From FW021-bin31 sp964478125 (GTDB lineage: Bacteria > Bacteroidota > Bacteroidia > Chitinophagales > Chitinophagaceae), in the NCBI GenBank assembly GCA_964478125.1, contig CAYZGR010000056.1:1-20597 (forward strand): a DNA stretch of 20,597 nt. Reading direction: 5' to 3'. Made by a program: the position numbers and the translations under genes. This document shows positions 1-7,277 of the stretch, one piece after another; position 1 is the first letter of the stretch, and each line of letters opens with the position of its first letter. The notes below the pieces were generated by a model that did no database searches, was not told where the DNA came from, and was given only the letters and a program-made list of their open reading frames with translations.

Positions 1-656
1 AGCTGGTCGGAATAACGTTCAGGAATCGAAAATTCCAGTTTAAGGGGATTATCCTGATAAATTTTGGTTACCAGTGTGGTGGGCGAAACGATAGCGCCTT
101 CACTCACCTCGCGAAGGCCCAGTCGTCCGCTAAAGGGAGCGCGGATCTCTGTCTTGCTAATCTCGGCCTTGTAATAATCAATTTGCGCTTCAAAAGAGGC
201 CACCCTGTTTCTGGAATCATCCACAGCCTGGCGGCTGATGCCACTTATTGCCAACAACTTCTCCTGCCGGGCGAGCGTGGTATCCGCCAGTTCTTTTTGT
301 ACTTCCAGCTGTTTTTTCTGTGCCTGCAGATCCCCATCAAACAACTTTACCAGCAGATCGCCTTTCTTTACAAAAGCGCCTTCTTTAAAATAAATATGGG
401 TAATCCGGCCACTGATCTCCGGCCGTATTTCCGTATATTCGTTGCTGAGCAAAGAACCGGTTGTAGTAATCTGATGAGGCAACGCCACAGGATGAACCAC
501 AAACCCGTCTACCATCAGCGCGGAGGCCTTATGGGATTTCGCAGCACGGGCCTGAAGGGAGCGTTCCTGGTCCTTGGTGATCTTATTATATGCCAGAAGA
601 CCAATCACACCGCCTACGATCAAAATCAAAACAATACGCGTAATCCATTTAGACAT
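1..656 (-). CDS. RND efflux periplasmic adaptor (HlyD/AcrA family), 5' part only
   Basis: The reading frame opens at the ATG at 656 and runs off the left edge, giving 218 residues of the N-terminal part. It starts MSKWITRIVLILIVGGVIG, a single hydrophobic anchor at about residues 5-21. A biotinyl-lipoyl-like half follows (EIRPEISGRITHIYFKEGAF, then VKKGDLLVKLFDGDL), then a helical hairpin (LEVQKELADTTLARQEKLL) and the returning lipoyl half (KTEIRAPFSGRLGLREVSEG). This order is that of membrane fusion proteins joining an inner-membrane RND pump to an outer-membrane channel in the periplasm. The pump gene would be expected beyond the left edge, so the substrate cannot be told. A TAACTTTG box and a 12-bp palindrome lie just upstream. 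Family call is firm; subfamily is open. Confidence 0.9.
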   Translation of the reverse strand, partial: MSKWITRIVLILIVGGVIGLLAYNKITKDQERSLQARAAKSHKASALMVDGFVVHPVALPHQITTTGSLLSNEYTEIRPEISGRITHIYFKEGAFVKKGDLLVKLFDGDLQAQKKQLEVQKELADTTLARQEKLLAISGISRQAVDDSRNRVASFEAQIDYYKAEISKTEIRAPFSGRLGLREVSEGAIVSPTTLVTKIYQDNPLKLEFSIPERYSDQ

Positions 657-693
657 CTATATTATGGCATTTTTAAGTTAAAAACAGAGCCTC

Positions 694-701
694 CAAAGTT
701 A
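694..701 (-). promoter_or_regulatory. -7 box (TAACTTTG) for the efflux adaptor gene
   Basis: On the minus strand this is a perfect match to the Bacteroidota -7 consensus TAnnTTTG, 37 nt before the adaptor ATG. No TTTG -33 element is found at the usual 19-nt distance, so the promoter may be weak or activator dependent. Confidence 0.5.
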
Positions 702-712
702 AACAATTGTTT
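701..712. promoter_or_regulatory. 12-bp palindrome at the efflux promoter, possible operator
   Basis: AAACAATTGTTT is a perfect palindrome that abuts the upstream edge of the minus-strand -7 box, between the expected -33 and -7 positions. A repressor bound here would block polymerase. Short AT-rich palindromes arise by chance, so this is tentative. Confidence 0.3.
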
Positions 713-791
713 TTCATAGCTGTTATTCTGTTTAATTTTTTACTTAAAAGGCAAAAAATTTCAATGAGTGGTAAGCGTTAAATGAAAAATA

Positions 792-823
792 TTTGAAGAT
801 TCTGCAAAAGATCATTACCTTAG
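792..823 (+). promoter_or_regulatory. Candidate distal promoter for acpP-fabF-rnc
   Basis: TTTG at 792-795, a 20-nt spacer, then TACCTTAG at 816-823. The second box differs from TAnnTTTG at one base. It would give a leader of about 100 nt before acpP. Confidence 0.3.
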
Positions 824-891
824 GAGCCTGTATTTAAGTCAGTTACCAACAAATATTTTAGTAGAAAAGGTGCATGTTTCAATAAAAAACA

Positions 892-899
892 TATTTTTG
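892..899 (+). promoter_or_regulatory. -7 box (TATTTTTG) proximal to acpP
   Basis: A perfect TAnnTTTG match 29 nt before the acpP ATG, giving a leader of roughly 20-25 nt. No TTTG is present 19 nt upstream. High expression is expected for acpP, so this is the more likely main start. Confidence 0.5.
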
Positions 900-928
900 C
901 ACCCAACAAAAACTTAAAAACTACTGTT

Positions 929-1165
929 ATGTCAGACATTGCATCACGTGTAAAAAAGATCATTATTGACAAATTGGGAGTAGACGAGGCTGAAGTTACA
1001 CAGGAAGCCAGCTTCACTAATGACCTGGGCGCCGATTCTCTCGACACTGTAGAACTCATTATGGAATTCGAAAAGGAATTTAACATTTCCATCCCCGACG
1101 AACAAGCCGAAACTATTACAACCGTAGGACAGGCCGTTTCTTACCTGGAAGAGCACGCGAAATAA
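929..1165 (+). CDS. acpP: Acyl carrier protein
   Basis: This 78-residue acidic protein carries growing acyl chains on a phosphopantetheine arm during type II fatty-acid synthesis in the cytoplasm. The attachment site is Ser37 in GADSLDTVELIMEFE, the classic DSL motif, at the start of helix II. The length and the overall helix pattern match bacterial ACP. It is followed 41 nt downstream by fabF, its direct partner, in the conserved acpP-fabF-rnc order. The ATG at 929 fits the conserved MSDIASRVKKII start. Confidence 0.97.
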   Translation: MSDIASRVKKIIIDKLGVDEAEVTQEASFTNDLGADSLDTVELIMEFEKEFNISIPDEQAETITTVGQAVSYLEEHAK

Positions 1166-1206
1166 CCTGATTTTTCGTTCCGATTCCACAATTTACTAAA
1201 CATTTA

Positions 1207-2460
1207 ATGAAATTAAGACGCGTAGTCATAACGGGCCTTGGAGCTATTACCCCGGTAGGTCATTCCATTTCAGAAACATGGAAAGGACTCACTTCGGGCG
1301 TATCCGGGGCCGATTTCATTAAATTGTTTGATGCAGAAAAATTCAAGACCCAATTTGCCTGTGAATTAAAAGATTTTGATCCCACGGACTATCTCGACCG
1401 TAAAGAGGTTCGCAGGTTAGATCGTTTTACACAGATCGCATTGGTTTCGGCAGATGAAGCCATTAGAGATGCAGGGATTGATAACGCCGGTATAGATGCG
1501 GAGCGGATAGGGGTCATTCATTCTTCCGGCATCGGGGGTCTCAATTCATTGTGTGAAGAAGTACGAAATTTTTATGCCGGCGACGGCACACCGCGTTTCA
1601 GCCCTTTTTTTGTCCCTAAAATGATCATTGATATTGCGGCCGGACATATTGCCATGCGATATAATTTCCGGGGCCCCAATTTCGCGGTGGTATCTGCATG
1701 TGCCTCCTCTACAAACACCGTCATCGAAGGCCTGAATTATATCCGAATGGGCAAAGCCGACCTGATGGTGGTAGGCGGTTCCGAAAGTGTTATTAATGAA
1801 GCCGGAGTCGGTGGTTTCAACGCCATGAAGGCGCTCTCTCAGCGCAACGAATCTCCTCAGACCGCTTCGCGTCCCTTTGATCTGGACCGGGACGGCTTTG
1901 TCATCGGTGAAGGATCGGGTACGCTGGTAATAGAAGATCTGGATCATGCCCTGGCCAGGGGCGCCAAAATTTATGCAGAGCTGGCAGGAGGGGGCGCTTC
2001 GGCAGATGCCTATCATATCACGGCGCCTCATCCCGAGGGACTGGGAGCCGAACTGGCTATGAAACGAGCGCTGGAGAATGCCGATGTAAAACCGGAAGAT
2101 ATTGACTATATCAATGTACACGGCACTTCTACTCCGCTTGGGGATGTAGCAGAAGTAAAGGCCATTCATAAAGTATTCGGCGATGCCATCTACGATCTGA
2201 ACATCAGCTCAACCAAGTCCATGACTGGCCATCTGTTGGGTGCGGCCGGTGTAGTAGAAGGGATCGCCTGTATCCTGGCGATCAGAGAAGGTATCATACC
2301 TCCCACCATCAATCATTTTACAGACGATCCGCAACTGGATCCGAAAGTGAATTTTACCTTCAATAAAGCACAAAAAAGAACTGTAAATGCAGCGCTGAGC
2401 AACACCTTTGGCTTTGGCGGTCACAATGCAACCATTATTCTAAAAAAATATGTTTCCTAA
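1207..2460 (+). CDS. fabF: 3-oxoacyl-ACP synthase II (KAS II)
   Basis: It condenses malonyl-ACP with acyl-ACP to extend fatty-acid chains, and in the family also elongates palmitoleoyl to cis-vaccenoyl chains. The thiolase-fold protein is 417 residues, normal for FabF. The active-site Cys165 lies in VVSACASSTN. The two catalytic histidines are His305 in NVHGTSTPLGD and His342 in KSMTGHLLGAAG, with Lys337 just before the latter. The C-terminal glycine loop NTFGFGGHNA is present. It follows acpP closely and is followed 5 nt later by the rnc start, consistent with one transcript. All catalytic residues are present. Confidence 0.97.
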   Translation: MKLRRVVITGLGAITPVGHSISETWKGLTSGVSGADFIKLFDAEKFKTQFACELKDFDPTDYLDRKEVRRLDRFTQIALVSADEAIRDAGIDNAGIDAERIGVIHSSGIGGLNSLCEEVRNFYAGDGTPRFSPFFVPKMIIDIAAGHIAMRYNFRGPNFAVVSACASSTNTVIEGLNYIRMGKADLMVVGGSESVINEAGVGGFNAMKALSQRNESPQTASRPFDLDRDGFVIGEGSGTLVIEDLDHALARGAKIYAELAGGGASADAYHITAPHPEGLGAELAMKRALENADVKPEDIDYINVHGTSTPLGDVAEVKAIHKVFGDAIYDLNISSTKSMTGHLLGAAGVVEGIACILAIREGIIPPTINHFTDDPQLDPKVNFTFNKAQKRTVNAALSNTFGFGGHNATIILKKYVS

Positions 2461-2465
2461 ACTTC

Positions 2466-3215
2466 GTGAAGGGGAATAATAAAGGCATATTAAAACAGAA
2501 CTTATCACCGGAAAAACACACCCAGTCAGATAACACCGGATTTCTTCGAAAACAATTAAAGAATATACTGGGGTTTTCTCCCGGAAAGATTGCTATCTAT
2601 AAGGTAGCCCTCAGCCATCGCTCCAACGTCAGTCAGGCTGATGAGAATAATGAGCGTCTTGAGTATCTGGGAGACGCGGTTTTGGATGCCATTGTCGGCG
2701 ATTATCTCTATAAAAAATATCCCCTTGAACCGGAAGGCTACCTTACCGAAATGCGGTCCAAAATTGTAAACCGCCATTCTCTGAATGATGTGGCCATAAA
2801 AATGGGGCTTCGCCAACTCACTTATTACGATAAAAGTAGCAGCTATCTGAAAATAAGCGGCATCTTTGGCAATACCCTGGAAGCCCTGATAGGTGCTGTT
2901 TACCTGGATAAAGGTTATAAAAAGACAAAAAAATTTATCATCCGGCGCATTCTGGGCACCTTCATAGATGTAGAATCCCTCGAACAGGAAGAGATCAATC
3001 ATAAAAATAAACTGTATAGCTGGGCCAACAAAAACGGCCACCAACTCGAGTTTGAACTTCAGGATCAACATCTTGAAGGCGGACGGCCTTTTTTCACCAT
3101 TATCACGGTCGTTGATGGGAAAAAAATGGGGAGCGGTAAGGCCTTCTCCAAAAAGAATGCAGGACAAATTGCCGCCGAAAATACCCTGAAAAGATTAAAT
3201 CTGGCGGAAGAATAA
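2466..3215 (+). CDS. rnc: Ribonuclease III
   Basis: It cleaves double-stranded RNA, notably rRNA precursors. The N-terminal RNase III domain carries the signature NERLEYLGDAVLDAIVGDYL with Glu63, Glu66 and Asp70, and a second metal site in GNTLEALIGAVYLD. There Glu139 is kept, but Asn136 stands where E. coli has Asp114; I recall Asn here in other Bacteroidota. A C-terminal dsRNA-binding domain spans about residues 178-247 and ends in KNAGQIAAENTLKRL. The only in-frame start before the domain is GTG at 2466, 5 nt after fabF. An ATG at 2450 overlapping the end of fabF would join this frame if one G of the run at 2472-2475 were removed, so the N-terminus is uncertain. Confidence 0.93.
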   Translation: MKGNNKGILKQNLSPEKHTQSDNTGFLRKQLKNILGFSPGKIAIYKVALSHRSNVSQADENNERLEYLGDAVLDAIVGDYLYKKYPLEPEGYLTEMRSKIVNRHSLNDVAIKMGLRQLTYYDKSSSYLKISGIFGNTLEALIGAVYLDKGYKKTKKFIIRRILGTFIDVESLEQEEINHKNKLYSWANKNGHQLEFELQDQHLEGGRPFFTIITVVDGKKMGSGKAFSKKNAGQIAAENTLKRLNLAEE

Positions 3216-3308
3216 GACTGTATTCCGGATACCGGTATCTGCTGCAACTTACAAGTTCCATCCCTCAGATATAGAAAGAGACTGCCTCCTGCCACTGCTT
3301 ACCGCCAC

Positions 3309-4451
3309 CTACTGTTTCACTCCAAACCGGTAAATAGTTGTAGAATGAAAAGTATCGCCCGGCTTTAATTCCGTGGAAGGGAAAGCCGGCTGGTTTGGCG
3401 AATCCGGGAAATGCTCTGTTTCTAAAACCACGGCGGCATGCTTGGGATATGCAATGCCTCCTTTTCCTTCAAAAGAACCGTTTAAGAAATTACCGGAATA
3501 AAACTGGATCCCCGGCTCTGTGGTATATACCCGGATCGTACGGCCCGTTTCCGGATCATAAACACTGGCCGCGGGACGGCTCAGGTCTCCCGGATGGTTC
3601 AATACCCAACAAAAATCAAACCCGCCGCCCACGATCTTTAGCTGCTTTGCAGTATCATTAATATGCAGGCCGATTGCCGTCGGCTTCCTGAAATCCATAG
3701 GCGTACCTGCCACAGGCTGTAAAACCCCGGTTGGAATTAAGGTGGAATCTACCGGTAAAAAATGGTCGGCATCTAACATCAATTGATACTTGTTCACCGT
3801 ATCCCTGCCCCCGGTAAAGTTAAAATAAGAATGATTGGTCAAATTCAGCACGGTGGGCTTATCCGTTGTAGCCTCGTAATCTATACGCAATGCATTTTCA
3901 TTATTTAAGGTATAAGTCACCTGCACATCCAAATCGCCGGGATATCCTTCTTCCCCGTCAGAACTGACATAATGGAGCTTCAAACCCTCCGTACTGTCCG
4001 TAGTGAAAGGAGTTACATTCCATATTTTTTTGTCAAATCCTTCTTTGCCTCCGTGCAACGAATTGGGACCATCATTCACATACAAATGATAAGTAGAATC
4101 ATTCAGGGTGAAAGCGCCCTTTGCGATCCTGTTCCCAAACCGGCCGATAATAGCGCCAAAATAAGGAGACAGTTTCTGATATTTGTCTATGGTATTAAAG
4201 CCTAAGACAATATCCCCCATTTTCCCTTCTTTGTCCGGGGTTTCAATAGATTGGATAATACCGCCATAATTCAAAATCGTCACCGTCACCCCGTTTTTAT
4301 TCTTCAAAGTATATGCGATCACCGAATCGCCTTTCGATGTCACGCCAAAAGGTGTTTGCTTTATTTTTGAAGATCCGGCCTTTTCTTTACAGGAAGAAAA
4401 AACCACAAACGTTATCATGACACTTAATAAAGACAAACGAAAGGTATCCAT
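3309..4451 (-). CDS. galM: Aldose 1-epimerase (mutarotase), predicted lipoprotein
   Basis: It interconverts alpha and beta anomers of aldoses such as galactose. The 380-residue protein has a lipoprotein signal: a hydrophobic stretch at about residues 5-18 and a lipobox VFSSC with Cys21, so it is probably membrane anchored on the periplasmic side. Galactose mutarotase motifs follow in order: GRFGNRIAKGAF near 104, LHGGKEGFDKKIW near 134, NHSYFNF with the catalytic His near 207, and the C-terminal ETEHFPDSPNQP with the catalytic Glu. An exported mutarotase is common in polysaccharide-using Bacteroidota. It lies 52 nt after the DUF3298 lipoprotein gene on the same strand and converges with rnc. 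No strong terminator is visible in the 93-nt gap to rnc; only a 12-bp palindrome, GATACCGGTATC, at 3228-3239. Confidence 0.93.
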   Translation of the reverse strand: MDTFRLSLLSVMITFVVFSSCKEKAGSSKIKQTPFGVTSKGDSVIAYTLKNKNGVTVTILNYGGIIQSIETPDKEGKMGDIVLGFNTIDKYQKLSPYFGAIIGRFGNRIAKGAFTLNDSTYHLYVNDGPNSLHGGKEGFDKKIWNVTPFTTDSTEGLKLHYVSSDGEEGYPGDLDVQVTYTLNNENALRIDYEATTDKPTVLNLTNHSYFNFTGGRDTVNKYQLMLDADHFLPVDSTLIPTGVLQPVAGTPMDFRKPTAIGLHINDTAKQLKIVGGGFDFCWVLNHPGDLSRPAASVYDPETGRTIRVYTTEPGIQFYSGNFLNGSFEGKGGIAYPKHAAVVLETEHFPDSPNQPAFPSTELKPGDTFHSTTIYRFGVKQ

Positions 4452-4503
4452 CGTGATTCATTTTGAAATTGCAAGATAGTAAAAAAGGATATTTAAGTTT
4501 AAA

Positions 4504-5667
4504 TTATTTCCTCAACAGGCCGGATATCCGGTTAAAGGGAATATACAAATCTATTTGACCTACAACATACGGCGCTACCTCATAAGGGTTATAAATAAAT
4601 CCGATCCCATTCCCCGTGAGATAAAAATTCGTACTTACCGGTAAATGGGCATCAAAAAGGATTCCCTTATCCCCGTTTAAAGGCGCATTACCGGGAATAT
4701 CGTACTGTTTTCGTAGTTCTTCTTCCAGCGCTTGTCGTAATTTCTGCTCATATCCCTTTTCAAAAAGGTCATTCAATTTCACCACCCGCCTTTTTTTCAT
4801 ATCCACAACCAAACAAAAAACGGATTGCAAACCGTGGGCGCCTCCCGTAAACTGATATTGAGTAAACCGCAAACTGGTTACTCCCTCCGCATTATAAACC
4901 ATATCAACATGCGCCTGTGTATTCCAGTTAAAAGAGGGGCCGATCGTGCCATCTCCTTTTTTTGCCCATTCATCTGTCGCCTGACGGTATTTTTTCATAA
5001 ACGTATCGGATACCGCCTGTAAAAGAAGCTCCGGTTTATCAAAAGTTTTTTGCATGCCGAACCAGCTTTGGGATAAGGTATCTGCGATCAAATCCCTTAG
5101 GGAATCTGCTACATCAGTTCCCGGCCACAGGGTCATCAGGCGCGTTTCCGCTTTAGGGCCTTCCGTTTTTGAGGGGTCATAAAAGAGCGAATCGGAATAG
5201 GCGGCCAGGTCCCAATGGAAACTTCCGGCCGGATATTTCTCTTTAAAACTAAAGGGCAGCTTCTGTCCTGCCGAATCAATGACCTTACCTTTAAAGGTAG
5301 CTTGTGAGAAATGGCCTCTGAAGGTATCTACAGGATTATAATGGTCATAAGTAACCAGCTGTATCAGGCTGTCAGAAATCCTTTTACCCACAAAATCCAA
5401 CGGTGTCTCCCCTCCGCCGTTTATCAATACTCCCCTATAGTAATCTGTCGCGACAGCACCTTTATCCTGTACCGGCGACTGGTATTTCGCCAGTTGTAAA
5501 ACAGCCCGGCGGTCCCCCATGCTACCTTCCATTCGTTTATAATATTCCGTAACCGCTCGTTCCGGCCGGTTATTTTCAGTCTCATTTTGTTTTTTTGAAT
5601 GGTTATGACAAGCAGCTAAAGCGAAAGCCAGAAGCAGACTCATACTATAGATAGGGATGTTTTTCAT
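4504..5667 (-). CDS. DUF3298 (RsiV-like) domain lipoprotein
   Basis: A 387-residue exported lipoprotein. The signal MKNIPIYSMSLLLAFALAAC ends in a lipobox with Cys20, which fixes the start at 5667; a longer open frame upstream to 5784 overlaps the divergent pdxH start and lacks a signal. The C-terminal third has features of DUF3298, seen in RsiV and in DUF4163/PdaC-type proteins: TQYQFTGGAHG, DLFEKGYEQKLRQALEEEL, and GIGFIYNPYEVAPYVVGQ followed by a beta strand. RsiV in Bacillus binds lysozyme through this fold, but in Bacteroidota the role is unknown and no sigma factor is nearby. The middle region (residues 30-200) probably includes the DUF4163-like half. It may share a transcript with galM. 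Confidence 0.8.
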   Translation of the reverse strand: MKNIPIYSMSLLLAFALAACHNHSKKQNETENNRPERAVTEYYKRMEGSMGDRRAVLQLAKYQSPVQDKGAVATDYYRGVLINGGGETPLDFVGKRISDSLIQLVTYDHYNPVDTFRGHFSQATFKGKVIDSAGQKLPFSFKEKYPAGSFHWDLAAYSDSLFYDPSKTEGPKAETRLMTLWPGTDVADSLRDLIADTLSQSWFGMQKTFDKPELLLQAVSDTFMKKYRQATDEWAKKGDGTIGPSFNWNTQAHVDMVYNAEGVTSLRFTQYQFTGGAHGLQSVFCLVVDMKKRRVVKLNDLFEKGYEQKLRQALEEELRKQYDIPGNAPLNGDKGILFDAHLPVSTNFYLTGNGIGFIYNPYEVAPYVVGQIDLYIPFNRISGLLRK

Positions 5668-5716
5668 CGGATGTTTTTTGTTTACAGCAGACCGCGCAAT
5701 TAAGCGCATTTGGCCG

Positions 5717-5724
5717 TAACTTTG
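5717..5724 (+). promoter_or_regulatory. -7 box (TAACTTTG) for pdxH
   Basis: Perfect TAnnTTTG match 28 nt before the pdxH ATG. No TTTG is seen at -33. It lies back to back with the minus-strand box at 5738-5745. Confidence 0.5.
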
Positions 5725-5737
5725 TTTCCTGTTGTTA

Positions 5738-5745
5738 CAAATATA
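5738..5745 (-). promoter_or_regulatory. -7 box (TATATTTG) for the DUF3298 lipoprotein
   Basis: Perfect TAnnTTTG match on the minus strand, 70 nt before the lipoprotein ATG at 5667. The two divergent transcripts would overlap by about 25-30 nt at their 5' ends. Confidence 0.45.
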
Positions 5746-5752
5746 AAAAATT

Positions 5753-6400
5753 ATGCCAGAACTATCTTTAGCGGATATACGCACAGATTATAAAAAAGCG
5801 TCCTTAAAAAAAAGCGATGTTGCCGCCGATCCGGTCACACAGTTCAAAAAATGGTTTGAAGAGGTATTGCACAGTAAAGCTGCAGAGCCTAATGCCATGA
5901 CCCTTGCTACCACCGGTAAAGATATGCAGCCTTCCGCACGGATTGTGTTGCTGAAGGGAATAGATGAAAAAGGGTTTTATTTTTATACCAATTATAAAAG
6001 CAGAAAAGGCCGCGAACTGGGAGAAAATCCCAAGGCCGCCCTGGTTTTTTTCTGGAAAGAATTGGAAAGGCAGGTTCGCGTATCGGGAACCGTCGTAAGG
6101 GCCCGGCCGGAACAAAGCGATACCTACTATTTTTCCCGTCCCGAAGGTTCACAACTGGGCGCATGGGCCTCTCCTCAAAGCAGTATTATAGCTGATAGAG
6201 CGGAACTGGAAGGAAGGTTAAAAGCCATAAAGGAACAGTTCAAAGATAAACCGCTTTCCCGCCCTTCTTTCTGGGGGGGCTTCCTTGTAAAACCACAGTA
6301 TGTGGAATTCTGGCAAGGCAGACCCAGCCGCTTGCATGACAGGATATTGTACACCCTTACCCCTCCCGGTGACTGGAAAATCCACCGGCTCGCTCCTTAA
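5753..6400 (+). CDS. pdxH: Pyridoxamine/pyridoxine 5'-phosphate oxidase
   Basis: This FMN enzyme oxidises PNP or PMP to pyridoxal 5'-phosphate, the last step of vitamin B6 synthesis and salvage. The 215 residues match E. coli PdxH (218). Visible hallmarks are the N-terminal helix LADIRTDYKKASL, the FMN/substrate-binding stretch NAMTLATTGKDMQPSARIVLLKG, FYTNYKSRKGRELGENPKAALVF, VRVSGTVVR, YFSRPEGSQLGAWASPQSS, and the C-terminal family signature EFWQGRPSRLHDR followed by W-KIHRLAP. The ATG at 5753 gives the normal N-terminus. It stands alone, divergent from the DUF3298 lipoprotein and convergent with the THX gene 30 nt away. Confidence 0.96.
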   Translation: MPELSLADIRTDYKKASLKKSDVAADPVTQFKKWFEEVLHSKAAEPNAMTLATTGKDMQPSARIVLLKGIDEKGFYFYTNYKSRKGRELGENPKAALVFFWKELERQVRVSGTVVRARPEQSDTYYFSRPEGSQLGAWASPQSSIIADRAELEGRLKAIKEQFKDKPLSRPSFWGGFLVKPQYVEFWQGRPSRLHDRILYTLTPPGDWKIHRLAP

Positions 6401-6430
6401 CCCTTACTTCTCTGTATTTTCTTACGCGCC

Positions 6431-6550
6431 TTACGAAGGCTTTTTATTGGTCTTTACCGGAGAGGTATTCCGATCCTTGTGGGGACGATGCTTGCCATAA
6501 GAGCCCTTATGCCGTTTCCCCTTCTTTGTTTTGATATCTCCTTTTCCCAT
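6431..6550 (-). CDS. 30S ribosomal protein THX
   Basis: A 39-residue, very basic protein beginning MGKGDIKTKKGKRHKGSYG and continuing KHRPHKDRNTSP. It matches the THX (bTHX) family, whose hallmarks are the MGKGD start, a K/R-rich run and the GSYG motif. In Thermus this peptide sits in the head of the 30S subunit and stabilises it; Bacteroidota carry homologues. It is too short for ordinary ORF cut-offs and easily missed. A good promoter at 6562-6592 lies directly upstream, so it is likely its own transcription unit. It converges with pdxH. Confidence 0.85.
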   Translation of the reverse strand: MGKGDIKTKKGKRHKGSYGKHRPHKDRNTSPVKTNKKPS

Positions 6551-6561
6551 GATGTTCCAAT

Positions 6562-6592
6562 TGAAAGTAAAATCGCTTTCTGAAAATACAAA
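6562..6592 (-). promoter_or_regulatory. Promoter for the THX gene
   Basis: On the minus strand: TTTG (6592-6589), a spacer of exactly 19 nt, then TACTTTCA (6569-6562), close to TAnnTTTG. The last box ends 11 nt before the ATG. The -33 TTTG is formed by the end of the T-tract of the hup terminator. Confidence 0.5.
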
Positions 6593-6619
6593 AAGCAAGG
6601 AAAATTGTTTTATCCTTGC
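6590..6619 (-). terminator. Intrinsic terminator of hup
   Basis: On the minus strand GCAAGGA and TCCTTGC form a 7-bp stem around an 11-nt AT-rich loop, directly followed by TTTTT. It lies 24 nt after the hup stop codon. Confidence 0.75.
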
Positions 6620-6642
6620 CTTTCACCTAATAAGATATCCAA

Positions 6643-6915
6643 TTAGTTTAGTTTGCCCTGGAAATCTTTCCCGGCTTTGAATTTAGCTACTTTTTTGGCA
6701 GCGATCTTGATTTCCTTGCCGGTTTGCGGATTACGGCCGGTACGGGCAGAACGTTTACTTACGGAGAAGGTTCCGAATCCCACCAAAGTTACTTTATCTC
6801 CGCGTTTAAGCGTGCGAATAACGGTTTTGGTGAAGGAATCTAAAGCGTCGTTGGCTTGTCCTTTTGTGATGCCGGCATCTTTGGCAATGCTGTCTACTAA
6901 TTCTGCTTTGTTCAT
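6643..6915 (-). CDS. hup: DNA-binding protein HU
   Basis: A 90-residue nucleoid protein that bends DNA as a dimer. It starts MNKAELVDSIAKDAGITKGQ, the conserved helical dimer part, followed by VTLVGFGTFSVSKR and the arm signature RTGRNPQTGKEIKIAAKKVA, with Pro in the intercalating RNPQTG tip. Length and motifs match HU, not IHF. A full Bacteroidota promoter lies upstream (6953-6983) and a clear terminator downstream, so it is a single-gene unit. Confidence 0.96.
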   Translation of the reverse strand: MNKAELVDSIAKDAGITKGQANDALDSFTKTVIRTLKRGDKVTLVGFGTFSVSKRSARTGRNPQTGKEIKIAAKKVAKFKAGKDFQGKLN

Positions 6916-6952
6916 AGTAATTTTTTTAAATAATAATAGAATGTGATAGGGG

Positions 6953-6983
6953 CAAATATAGGGCGTTTTAGCACATATCCAAA
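6953..6983 (-). promoter_or_regulatory. Consensus Bacteroidota promoter of hup
   Basis: On the minus strand: TTTG (6983-6980), a spacer of exactly 19 nt, then TATATTTG (6960-6953). Both boxes match consensus exactly. The start would be near 6948, leaving a leader of about 30 nt. Confidence 0.8.
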
Positions 6984-7159
6984 TTTTTTGTGGGTATCAA
7001 TGATCAGGAAATTTCTGCTTGTAATGCCTTGCTGGTAAAGGTTTTAAAGCAAAAAGGCTTAAATTTTTCATCGACACTATCATACATAAGCAGTCAAATG
7101 CTTTACTGTAAAGGGTTTCAGGCATTTTTGGTCAAAAAAAAGGATAAGGATCTCCTAAA

Positions 7160-7179
7160 GCTATTTCAAAAGAAATAGC
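7160..7179. terminator. AT-rich hairpin downstream of xth
   Basis: GCTATTTC and GAAATAGC form a perfect 8-bp stem with an AAAA loop. On the minus strand only TTT follows. It lies in the gene-free gap between xth and the hup promoter (6984-7277), where I see no credible gene. It may act as a weak terminator or 3'-end stabiliser for the surA-xth transcript. Confidence 0.3.
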
Positions 7180-7208
7180 CGGTTGGAAAATTTTTTCACT
7201 TTAAAATT

Positions 7209-7231
7209 TTTTTCGGGAAATCTCCGAAAAA
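7209..7231. terminator. Hairpin just downstream of xth
   Basis: TTTTTCGG and CCGAAAAA form an 8-bp stem around a 7-nt loop, 46 nt after the xth stop on the minus strand. The T-flanked, A-flanked layout suits a bidirectional weak terminator, but the stem has only three G-C pairs. Confidence 0.4.
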
Positions 7232-7277
7232 TGCGCTTCTTCAGAAGAAATAGTCCGTAAAAGAGCGCTTTACCAGA

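Noticed and set aside
183..719. 178-codon plus-strand open frame
   Set aside because: It lies antisense to the clear HlyD-family frame (1-656 minus) and its product has no recognisable features.
6990..7178. 62-codon plus-strand frame in the gap between xth and hup
   Set aside because: It starts at the edge of the hup promoter and ends inside a hairpin; there is no promoter for it and the composition is low-complexity lysine-rich.
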